A stretch of DNA of 64,000 nt, taken from contig NZ_JAJQQS010000014.1 in assembly GCF_021228125.1 (NCBI RefSeq), positions 184,627 through 248,626 on the forward strand, given 5' to 3'. The position numbers and the translations under genes are program-made. This DNA is from Streptomyces albireticuli. GTDB lineage: Bacteria > Actinomycetota > Actinomycetes > Streptomycetales > Streptomycetaceae. Below, one piece after another: positions 1 through 6,984 of the stretch. The notes below the pieces were generated by a model. That model saw nothing but the letters and a program-made list of their open reading frames with translations, was not told the origin of the DNA and ran no database searches. Position 1 is the first letter of the stretch. The number at the start of each line of letters is the position of its first letter.

Positions 1-224
1 GGCCAGCGGCAGTCGGGGCACGCGGCGGGCCCGTCCTCCTCGGCGACGGCGGCGCCGCACACCGGGCAGCCGGTGCCGGTGGACGCGTCGACGGCGGGGG
101 CGGCGGGCGGTGCGCCGTTGCCCGCGCCGGCACACCTGGCGGCGGCGGAGGCTCCGGCGTGCCGCCCGTGCCCCTCCGCGGCGGGCGCGTCGGCACGCGC
201 GGGCGCCCGGTCAGCCGTCGGCAT
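1..224 (-). CDS. Zinc-ribbon protein, N-terminal part (runs off the left edge)
   Basis: Only the first 75 or so codons are present. The ATG at 224 overlaps the end of the AAA+ gene by 14 bases and has a GGAGG about 8 bases upstream, inside that gene, so translation is probably coupled. About 50 Ala/Pro/Gly-rich residues, probably disordered, precede a Cys4 zinc ribbon: CPVC, then 13 residues, then CPDC. The zinc ribbon is read directly; the rest of the protein and its function cannot be seen. It is the fourth and last visible gene of the radical SAM / coiled-coil / AAA+ operon and may be an adaptor for the ATPase, which is inference. Confidence 0.7.
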   Translation of the reverse strand, partial: MPTADRAPARADAPAAEGHGRHAGASAAARCAGAGNGAPPAAPAVDASTGTGCPVCGAAVAEEDGPAACPDCRW

Positions 225-2772
225 CGGGAACGTCCTCCGGGGCGAAGGCGAGCGTCTCGCCGGGTGCCGCCGGGGTGTGCCCGAGGCGGCGGGCGAGGCG
301 TGCCTCCATGTGTTCCAGCAGGACGCGTACGGCCCTGCCGTTGCCGAAGTCGGCGGGGTGCGCGGCGCGTTCGCGCTCCAGCCGCCCCAGGGCCCGGCCG
401 GCGGCGGGGCCGGGCAGTGCGTAGCCCTGCTCGGCGGCCGCGCGGCGGAGGATCTCCACCAGTTCCGGCCCGGTGTAGGCGGGGAAGGTGACACGCTCGG
501 TGAACCGGGAGCGCAGGCCGGGGTTGCGGGCGAGGAAGCCGTCCATCTCGGCGGGGTAGCCGGCGGCCACGACGACGAGGCGGCCGCGGTGCTCGTCCAT
601 CTCCCGGGTCAGGGTGTCGACGGCCTCGGTGCCGAAGTCGCCGCCGGGCCCGCCCCGGGAGAGGCTGTACGCCTCGTCGACGAAGAGGACGCCGTCGAGC
701 GCCGACCGTACGGCCCGCTGGGTCCGGGTGGCGGTCTGGCCCTGGTACCCGGCCACGAGCTCGGCCCGGGTGACCTCGATCAGGTGGCCGCGCGCGAGCA
801 GGCCGAGCGTGTGCAGGACGCGGCCCGTCAGCCGGGCGACGGTCGTCTTGCCCGTGCCGGGCGGGCCGACGAAGAGCATGTGGGGCGGCGGGAAGCCGCC
901 GGTGCCCTGGTGCCGCCGGAGCCGGAGCCGGTCCACGAGGTCGCGGATCAGTTCCTTGACGGGGACGAGGCCGATGAGTCCGTCGAGCTCGGCGAGGGCC
1001 TCCTCGACGGTGGCCACGGGCCGCCCCGGGTGGGCGCGGCAGCGTTCGGGCACGTCCTCGGGCGTGAGGGGTTCGCCGACGACGGCCCGTACCCGCCGGG
1101 CCCAGCGGGACTTCATCTCGTCGGCGAGGTCGCGCATGGCCCGGCCGTTGCCGAAGTCGGCGCCGCGCGTGGCGTGCATGCCCTCGGTGACGTCCCGGAG
1201 CGTGTCCTCCAGCGCGGGGGGCCAGCGCAGCCCGAGGGCGCCCAGCCGGCCGAGCAGGATGGCGTGGAGCTCGGACGGCGTGTAGTCGGGGAAGTGGATG
1301 ACGTTGGCGGCGGGGAAGCGGCCGCGCAGCCCGGGGTTGGAGGCCAGGAACTCCTCCATCCGGGCGGGGTAGCCGGCGACGATCAGGACGAACCGGCCGC
1401 GGTCGTTCTCCATGCGGCTCAGCAGGGCGTCGATCGCCTCCTGGCCGTAGCCCCGTTCCCGGTCGCTCAGCCGGTACGCCTCGTCGACGAAGAGGACGCC
1501 GTCGAGGGCGCGGTCCACGGCCTCGTTGGTCCTGATCGCCGTCTGGCCCATGAACCCGCCCACCAGGTCGGGGACCTCGGCCTCGATCAGGTGCCCGCGG
1601 CGGAGGAGGCCCTGGTCGCGGTAGATCTCGCCGACCAGGCGGGCGACGGTGGTCTTGCCCGTGCCGGGGTTTCCGGTGAAGACCAGGTGCGGGGAGGACG
1701 GTTCGGCGTCCCCGAGGTGTCCCAGGGCCCGCAGCCCGGCGTCCGCCGCGACGGTCCACCGCAGCCGTTCCAGGTGTTCCTTGACGGGCCCGAGGCCCAC
1801 CATCGCGGCGAGGCGCTCGGACACCCCGCGGGTGTCCTCGCGGCCGCCGGCGATCCATTCCCGGCGGCGGAGCTCGGCGAGGCTCAGCGGCACGGCTCGC
1901 GGGGGCCGCGCCAGGCCGCGGAGCCGGGCCTGCCAGCCGCTGAGGGCCACGGGCATCGCGGCCATGGCCCGGACGAGGGAGGGCAGTTCGCCCCAGTCCT
2001 CGACGCGCAGCCCCTCCCGGACGCGCAGCAGGTGCACGAGGCGCTCCACCTCGGCCGCGTGCGGGTGGCCGACGCGGGCCGTGCTGCGGCCGGTGGGGCG
2101 CCGCATCTGGTCGTGCAGATAGCTCTCCAGGCGGGGCACGCTGCGCAGGTCGGCGACGAAGTCGGCCACCTCCTGGAGGCTGTGCTTGCGGAACACCAGG
2201 ACGCAGAGGTTGCGGTCGTCGCCCTGCTCGACCCAGTCGGCGAGGGCTCCGGCGAGGCGGCGGCCGGCGCGGTCGTAGCGCAGGGACTCCTCGGCGTGGC
2301 CGAGGACCACCGCCGTCCGGTGGTCCGTCTGCCGCATGAAGTGGTCGAGCATCATGACCCGGTGCTCGTCGGTCAGCGTGGCGGGCGCGGCGGTCCTGGG
2401 GTCCTCGGACGCACCCGGGCCGCCGGGGTCCGGGGCGCGCAGGATCCGGTCTCCCAGCGGGCCGCGGAGCTCGGGGCGCATCCGGCCCGCCGGTACGGGC
2501 GGGCGCCGGCGCGGCCGGGACAGGTCACGGGAGACGGGGTCCCTGAAGTACAGCGGCCGGGAGAGGGAGCTGAAGACGACGCGGGCGTACCCGGCGTCGC
2601 GCAGCAGGGTCCACAGCAGTTCCTCGACGCCGCGGCGCCGGTGGTCGTGGCCGACGAAGACGTCGTCGAGGCCCTGTCCGTGCAGGATGAACAGGGGGTC
2701 GCCGGCGGGCATCGCCAGCCCGGCCAGCCGTTCGGCCGAGGGGCCGTACCGGGACGACCGCGGTGGTGCCAT
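211..2772 (-). CDS. Double AAA+ ATPase, CbbX/CfxQ type
   Basis: 853 residues. An N-terminal region of about 320 residues without a recognised fold is followed by two tandem AAA+ modules of the CbbX (rubisco-activase-like) class. Walker A motifs are GNPGTGKTT (Lys373) and GPPGTGKTT (Lys642). Each module has the Walker B string DGVLFVDEAY and a conserved region with GQTA, sensor and arginine-finger motifs. Family members are hexameric remodelling motors that thread or disassemble protein substrates. The ATG at 2772 has GGAGG 7 bases upstream. It lies 17 bases behind the coiled-coil gene and overlaps the zinc-ribbon gene, so all belong to one transcript. The ATPase activity is well supported; the substrate is unknown. 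Confidence 0.88.
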   Translation of the reverse strand: MAPPRSSRYGPSAERLAGLAMPAGDPLFILHGQGLDDVFVGHDHRRRGVEELLWTLLRDAGYARVVFSSLSRPLYFRDPVSRDLSRPRRRPPVPAGRMRPELRGPLGDRILRAPDPGGPGASEDPRTAAPATLTDEHRVMMLDHFMRQTDHRTAVVLGHAEESLRYDRAGRRLAGALADWVEQGDDRNLCVLVFRKHSLQEVADFVADLRSVPRLESYLHDQMRRPTGRSTARVGHPHAAEVERLVHLLRVREGLRVEDWGELPSLVRAMAAMPVALSGWQARLRGLARPPRAVPLSLAELRRREWIAGGREDTRGVSERLAAMVGLGPVKEHLERLRWTVAADAGLRALGHLGDAEPSSPHLVFTGNPGTGKTTVARLVGEIYRDQGLLRRGHLIEAEVPDLVGGFMGQTAIRTNEAVDRALDGVLFVDEAYRLSDRERGYGQEAIDALLSRMENDRGRFVLIVAGYPARMEEFLASNPGLRGRFPAANVIHFPDYTPSELHAILLGRLGALGLRWPPALEDTLRDVTEGMHATRGADFGNGRAMRDLADEMKSRWARRVRAVVGEPLTPEDVPERCRAHPGRPVATVEEALAELDGLIGLVPVKELIRDLVDRLRLRRHQGTGGFPPPHMLFVGPPGTGKTTVARLTGRVLHTLGLLARGHLIEVTRAELVAGYQGQTATRTQRAVRSALDGVLFVDEAYSLSRGGPGGDFGTEAVDTLTREMDEHRGRLVVVAAGYPAEMDGFLARNPGLRSRFTERVTFPAYTGPELVEILRRAAAEQGYALPGPAAGRALGRLERERAAHPADFGNGRAVRVLLEHMEARLARRLGHTPAAPGETLAFAPEDVPDADG

Positions 2773-2789
2773 GGCGGGCCTCCGCCGGC

Positions 2790-4169
2790 TCAGGTGTCGG
2801 TGGCGGCGCGGGGCAGCGCCCGCCGGAGGGCGTCGAAGTCGCGGTAGGCCGGGTCGGGTTCGCCGTCCTCGGCCTCGGGGTCGGAGGCGGCGATGCCCCG
2901 GTCCCGCAGCCCCCGCGCCACCTCGTGGCCGCGGGTGGTCAGCTCGTCCCGGGCGGTGGTGTCCCGGTCGTAGGACAGGACGCGCAGGACGGCGGTGCCG
3001 CCGCCGGTGCCCGCCGGGGCGACCTCGACGACGATCTCGTTGCCGTTCCGGTGGACGAGCTTGGCGAAGAACGCCTCCCGCTGGTCGTCCCCGGAGTACG
3101 TGCCGTCCGTCAGCTCGTACCCGGTGATCTCCTCCAGTGTGCCGACGACGGAGCCGGCGAGGTTGACCCTCATCTGGGACTCCTGCCGGCGCCGCCCGGC
3201 CCGCTCCACGGTCTCCGCGAGCCGCTGTTCGAGCTCGGGGACGCGGTGCTCCAGGATGTCGCGGAGCTCACCGGTGTCCGGGGGCCGTTCCTCGTCGCCG
3301 ACGCGCTCCTGGAGCCGGGCGGTCTCCGCGCGGAGCCGGGTCAGTTCGCCGCCGGACCAGTACTCGACGTCGAGCACGGCGTCGGTGGGCTCCTCGCCCT
3401 CGGCTTCCCGCACGTCCTGGACGGCGTTGACCTTGATCAGGTGCTGTACGTGGAGGAGGAGTTCGCCCGCGCGGACCCGGTCGCGGCGGCGCTCGCGGTC
3501 GTGCCGCTCCAGCTCCTGGAGGAGGTCGCTCAGCCCCTGGTAGACGCTCTGGGCGGTGGCGAGGGCGGCGTCGGAGCGGCCTCGCCCGAGGGTTTCCGCG
3601 GCCCGGTCCAGTTGCTCGGCCAGGCTGTCCGTGCGGCGGGCGTGGGGGTGTACGTCCGCGGGGAAGGCCGTGTGGACGAGCAGGTGCATGGCCCGGGCGT
3701 CGGATATCGCCTCGTGGGCGAGGGCGGCCGCGCGCTCGCGGTCCAGGACCAGTTCGCCGACCTCCTCGGCCAGCCGTCCCACCTCCCGGCGGCGCTCCCG
3801 GCGCTCGGCGGCGATCTCCTCCTGGAGCCGGTGTTCCTGCTCCGCGAGGTCCTCGGCGGTCTCCCGGCGGAGCTCGCCGGCGGTGGCGCGGAGCTCCTCG
3901 GCCATGCGCCGGGCCTGCGCGCGCAGCCGTTCCTGGGTCCGGCTCTCCAGTTCGCGGGCCCGGTCGCTCAGTCCCTGGACGGCCTGTTCGACGGTGCGCT
4001 GCCGTTCCTCGACGACGCCGAACACCCGCTCCAGGTCGGCGTGCGTCCGGCGGCGGATGTCGTCCAGCATGCCGGGCAGGGCGCGCTGGACGTCCTTCAG
4101 CCGGGCCGCCTGGCGGCGCGTCCGGAACCACTCGGACTCGTCGACCTGGATGCGCTTCCGGCCGCTCAC
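2790..4169 (-). CDS. Coiled-coil protein of unknown function
   Basis: 459 residues, cytoplasmic, with no signal peptide or membrane segment. Residues about 40-160 are an almost uninterrupted Glu/Arg/Ala/Leu heptad region, strongly coiled-coil, with a second helical stretch at about 280-330. The last 120 residues look globular and contain Tyr- and Gly-rich strands around a GYELTDGTYSGD segment. The GTG start at 4169 overlaps the radical SAM stop (GTGA), indicating translational coupling. I do not recognise the family. Its place between a radical SAM enzyme and an AAA+ motor suggests a scaffold or a substrate of one of them, which is inference only. Confidence 0.8.
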   Translation of the reverse strand: MSGRKRIQVDESEWFRTRRQAARLKDVQRALPGMLDDIRRRTHADLERVFGVVEERQRTVEQAVQGLSDRARELESRTQERLRAQARRMAEELRATAGELRRETAEDLAEQEHRLQEEIAAERRERRREVGRLAEEVGELVLDRERAAALAHEAISDARAMHLLVHTAFPADVHPHARRTDSLAEQLDRAAETLGRGRSDAALATAQSVYQGLSDLLQELERHDRERRRDRVRAGELLLHVQHLIKVNAVQDVREAEGEEPTDAVLDVEYWSGGELTRLRAETARLQERVGDEERPPDTGELRDILEHRVPELEQRLAETVERAGRRRQESQMRVNLAGSVVGTLEEITGYELTDGTYSGDDQREAFFAKLVHRNGNEIVVEVAPAGTGGGTAVLRVLSYDRDTTARDELTTRGHEVARGLRDRGIAASDPEAEDGEPDPAYRDFDALRRALPRAATDT

Positions 4170-4945
4170 GGGGTGCTCCAGGCCGTGGCCCGGCCGGACC
4201 GGTCGACGGCGGTGTCGAAGACGGTGAGGAGGTCCGGGGGCGGGACGCCGATGAGGAACGCCTCGCGGCCGCCGACGGCGATCTCGGCGGTGCGGTGCCG
4301 GTTCTCGAAGTCGTAGCCGCTGCCGGAGAGCCGGCCGGTGAGGTGGTGCACCCGCTGGTTGGCGCTGCCGCGCAGCCCCCGGCCGTCGTCGCGCCCCTGG
4401 ACGTAGGGGCCGTCGACGAGGACGTCCACCTCGGCGAGCAGCCGGGGGACGCCGGGCGTGGGCGGGTGCGCCCGGAGCCGCTCCAGCCGGTGGCCGGTGA
4501 AGCAGACGACGGAGAGGCCGGGGCGCGCCCGTCGCGCGAGGCGGGCCACCTCCGCCAGGCCGCCGGCCTGTTGCATGGGTTCGCCGCCGGAGAAGGTGAG
4601 ACCGTCGACCGCCGGGTCGGCGAGGAGTTCCGCGCTCAGTTCGGCGGGGGTGGCGGGGCGGGCCGGCGCGGTGGGGATCCAGTCCGGGGACATGCAGCCG
4701 GGGCAGCTGAAGGGGCAGCCCTGGACCCAGACGACGGACCGCCAGCCGGGCCCGAGGTCGGCGGTGCCGACCCAGGTCGCCGCGACGTTGAGCGGTGCGT
4801 CCACCGGGAGCGGCGCGCCCACCGGGAGCGGGACGTCCACCGGAAGCGGGACGTCCGCCACGAGCGTGGTGTCCGCCGAGGTCCTACGCCCGGGCGCGCG
4901 CCGTCGCCGCACAGCGGAGTCGACCGTTTCTCGTACCCTGTCCAC
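4166..4945 (-). CDS. Radical SAM protein of the activase (single-cluster) type
   Basis: 259 residues from the chosen GTG. The cluster motif CPFSCPGC (Cys77, Cys81, Cys84; CxxxCxxC) is followed by GGEP, as in the small activases of glycyl-radical enzymes and anaerobic ribonucleotide reductase (NrdG/PflA class), which cleave S-adenosylmethionine to a 5'-deoxyadenosyl radical. GTG at 4945 is preferred because GGGGGA lies 5 bases upstream; a GTG at 5008 would add 21 residues but has no good ribosome site. The N-terminus carries a PLPVDV/PLPVGA hexapeptide repeat. No glycyl-radical partner is encoded nearby, so the substrate is unknown. First gene of the minus operon. Confidence 0.82.
   Translation of the reverse strand: MDRVRETVDSAVRRRRAPGRRTSADTTLVADVPLPVDVPLPVGAPLPVDAPLNVAATWVGTADLGPGWRSVVWVQGCPFSCPGCMSPDWIPTAPARPATPAELSAELLADPAVDGLTFSGGEPMQQAGGLAEVARLARRARPGLSVVCFTGHRLERLRAHPPTPGVPRLLAEVDVLVDGPYVQGRDDGRGLRGSANQRVHHLTGRLSGSGYDFENRHRTAEIAVGGREAFLIGVPPPDLLTVFDTAVDRSGRATAWSTP
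4803..4856 (-). repeat. Three 18-bp tandem repeats in the radical SAM N-terminus
   Basis: Three adjacent 18-bp units with consensus ACCGGGAGCGGGACGTCC on the plus strand, preceded by a decayed fourth. They encode alternating PLPVDV, PLPVGA and PLPVDA hexapeptides just before the catalytic domain. The unit length keeps the frame, so copy number can vary without breaking the gene. Confidence 0.85.
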
Positions 4946-5435
4946 TGAGTCCCCCGTAAATGAGCCCCGGCTCGTTCGACGAGCATTTTCGGGCTCCTCA
5001 GAATCCACCTGGCCAGAGGGGCGGTCAAGGGGCGCGGAGCAGAATGGTGCACGCCCCTTGAAATCCTTTCACGCCTGTCGCCACCCACCCCTGGGCCCCC
5101 AGGGGAATACGGGGTCGGGGACGGGACCGTACGCCCCCGCCGACCCCTCCCCCACAGGCCACCGGCTTTCCCCCACAAGGGATTTGCGGCATCCGCGCCG
5201 GAGCCCCGTCCGGAAAGCGCGTCACCGTCGGCGGAATCCTCATTACCGATTTCCCGCGGCACTTCCGGAACGCTCATCGCATCAGCAGTTCAGATGGCGG
5301 TAATTGCCTCTTGAACCCAATTGTCCCCGCGTGCTTCACTGAACCGCCTCGTGTCCCTAAGGCGCCCAAGGTGAGACCAGAGCGGCACGGCCGACGGCCG
5401 GGCCGCACAGCTGCGGACGCGGAGCCGGTGAGCGG
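4946..5435. other. Divergent intergenic region, 490 bp
   Basis: No convincing gene. It separates the minus-strand radical SAM operon from the plus-strand MurA-like gene, so promoters for both should lie here. It contains a short hairpin (CCCCTGGG then CCCAGGGG, about 5088-5105) and a relatively AT-rich patch around 5225-5330. No clear -35/-10 pair was found. Confidence 0.5.
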
Positions 5436-6743
5436 ATGGCGGGCATTCGGGTGGAGCACGACGGAGCACCGCTGCACGGCACGGTGCGGCTCGACGGCGG
5501 GAGGCACGCGTTCGCGCACTCGCTGGCGTGCGCGGCGCTGTGCGACCGGGGCAGGCTGACCGAGGCGCCCGACCATGTGGACGCGCGGGCGCTGCGGGCC
5601 GCGCTGGCCCTGGTCTTCTCCCATGTGCGGTACGACCGCGTGGCCCGCGAGCTGACGTTCTCGGGGCCGGCGCGCCGGGACCGGGTGGTCGTCTCCAGGG
5701 CCCTGGCCGAGCGTTCCCGCAATCTCTTCTGCCTGCTGCCCGCCCTGCTCGCGCGGGCGGCGGAGGTGGTCGTGGAGGGGGCGCCGCAGGGCTGCTGGGC
5801 CGGGGCGCGCCCGGCCGACCGCCTTCTCCCGGTGCTCGCCCGGTTCGGGGTGCGGGCCCGGTTCGCCGGGACCACGACGGTCCTCTCCTGGCCCCGCCGG
5901 GTGCCCGCGCGGGTGGAGTTCGGGCGTCCGACGGCGGCGGGCACCGTCCTCGCGCTCGCCGCCGCGGCCGCGACGCCCGGGCGCAGCACCGTCCTCGGCG
6001 CCTCGGTGGAGCCGTCCTGCGGGGAGCAGCTGGCCTGTCTGCGGGCCATGGGAGGGCGCGTCGTGGGCGAGCCGCCCGGTGTGGAGGTCGAGGGGGCCGA
6101 CGGGTACGCGCGGGTCGGCTGGGCGATCGCGCCCGACCGGGTGCACGCGGTCACGTATCTGACGGCGGGCCTCCTCACCCGGGGCGAGGTGACGGTGACC
6201 GGCTCCGGCCCGTTGCGCGTCCCCCGCTTCGTGGAGTTCCTCCGGGACGCCGGTGCCCGGGTCACCGAGCGGTCGCACAGCCTGACGGCCGGGTTCCCGG
6301 CGGCCGGGTCCCTGCGCCCGGTCCGGGTGACGGCGGGCCCCGAGCCGGGGTTCAGCGCCGGCTGGGCGGGTTTCGCGGCGCTGCTGCTGGCGATGCGGGC
6401 GAGCGGCGGGAGCGTGGTCGGCGGTGAGGTGCCGGCCCGGCGGTTCGACTACGCCGGGAACCTCGCGCCGCTCGGGCTGGACGGGCTGCGGCTGCGGACG
6501 GAGGAGCGGGACGGGCGGCCGGTGGCCTTCGCCGACATCCGGCCGAACAGCAGGGCGGCTCTGCGGGGTGGCGACCTGGGCGCGTGCGCGGACATCCGGG
6601 GCAGCGCGGCGCTGCTGCTCGCGGCCCTGACGGCGGAGGGGCCGTGCGTCCTGCGGGACGACTTCCCGCTGCGGCGCGGCTACACCGATCTTCCGCGCGG
6701 CCTGACCGCGCTGGGCGTGAAGTGGATCGGGGACGCGACATGA
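5436..6743 (+). CDS. MurA/EPSP-synthase-fold enolpyruvyltransferase-like protein, divergent
   Basis: 435 residues, about MurA length. The fold is clear: an N-terminal GG(R/K)xA loop, the catalytic-loop string QGCWAGARP with Cys120 at the MurA Cys115 position, and ADIRGSAALLLA with Arg388 at the PEP-binding Arg397 position. MurA adds enolpyruvate from PEP to UDP-GlcNAc in peptidoglycan synthesis. Two essential MurA residues are missing here: the Lys22-Asn23 pair reads Arg23-His24, and the region of the general-base Asp305 (FPTD in MurA) reads FSAGWAGF. It is therefore probably a paralogue with another substrate or none. ATG at 5436 with a GGAG element 12 bases upstream; apparently monocistronic. 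Confidence 0.78.
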   Translation: MAGIRVEHDGAPLHGTVRLDGGRHAFAHSLACAALCDRGRLTEAPDHVDARALRAALALVFSHVRYDRVARELTFSGPARRDRVVVSRALAERSRNLFCLLPALLARAAEVVVEGAPQGCWAGARPADRLLPVLARFGVRARFAGTTTVLSWPRRVPARVEFGRPTAAGTVLALAAAAATPGRSTVLGASVEPSCGEQLACLRAMGGRVVGEPPGVEVEGADGYARVGWAIAPDRVHAVTYLTAGLLTRGEVTVTGSGPLRVPRFVEFLRDAGARVTERSHSLTAGFPAAGSLRPVRVTAGPEPGFSAGWAGFAALLLAMRASGGSVVGGEVPARRFDYAGNLAPLGLDGLRLRTEERDGRPVAFADIRPNSRAALRGGDLGACADIRGSAALLLAALTAEGPCVLRDDFPLRRGYTDLPRGLTALGVKWIGDAT

Positions 6744-6864
6744 GAGGGGGCGCGACACGGGGCGGCGGCATGAACGGAGCCGTGGATACCGATGACCGCT
6801 GAACGGACGGTGCGCGCCCCGGAACTCCCGCGGAACGCCCCGGAACTCCCGTAAAACAAAGAAA

Positions 6865-6891
6865 ACCCCGGACCGCGTTGACGGTCGGGGT
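6865..6891 (+). terminator. Hairpin after the MurA-like gene
   Basis: ACCCCGGACCG pairs with CGGTCGGGGT with one bulged G and a 6-base loop. It sits in a locally A-rich stretch but lacks a strong T run. It is the likely end of the MurA-like transcript. Confidence 0.65.
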
Positions 6892-6908
6892 ATTTCCTTG
6901 TGTACATT
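6878..6908 (+). promoter_or_regulatory. Candidate promoter of helD
   Basis: TTGACG at 6878-6883 is followed 17 bases later by TGTACA, or 19 bases later by TACATT. This is a plausible vegetative promoter about 80 bases upstream of the helD start. The -35 box lies inside the loop and right arm of the preceding terminator hairpin. Confidence 0.35.
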
Positions 6909-6984
6909 GGATGTTTCCATGTCTTGCGTGAACACAGGCCATGGAGAAGCTTTATGGGGCCATCATATCCGGGCGGGAGTCGAA

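Noticed and set aside
73..2847. A 924-codon plus-strand frame opposite the AAA+ gene
   Set aside because: Low-complexity Gly/Val/Ala composition; the minus strand has two complete sets of AAA+ motifs.
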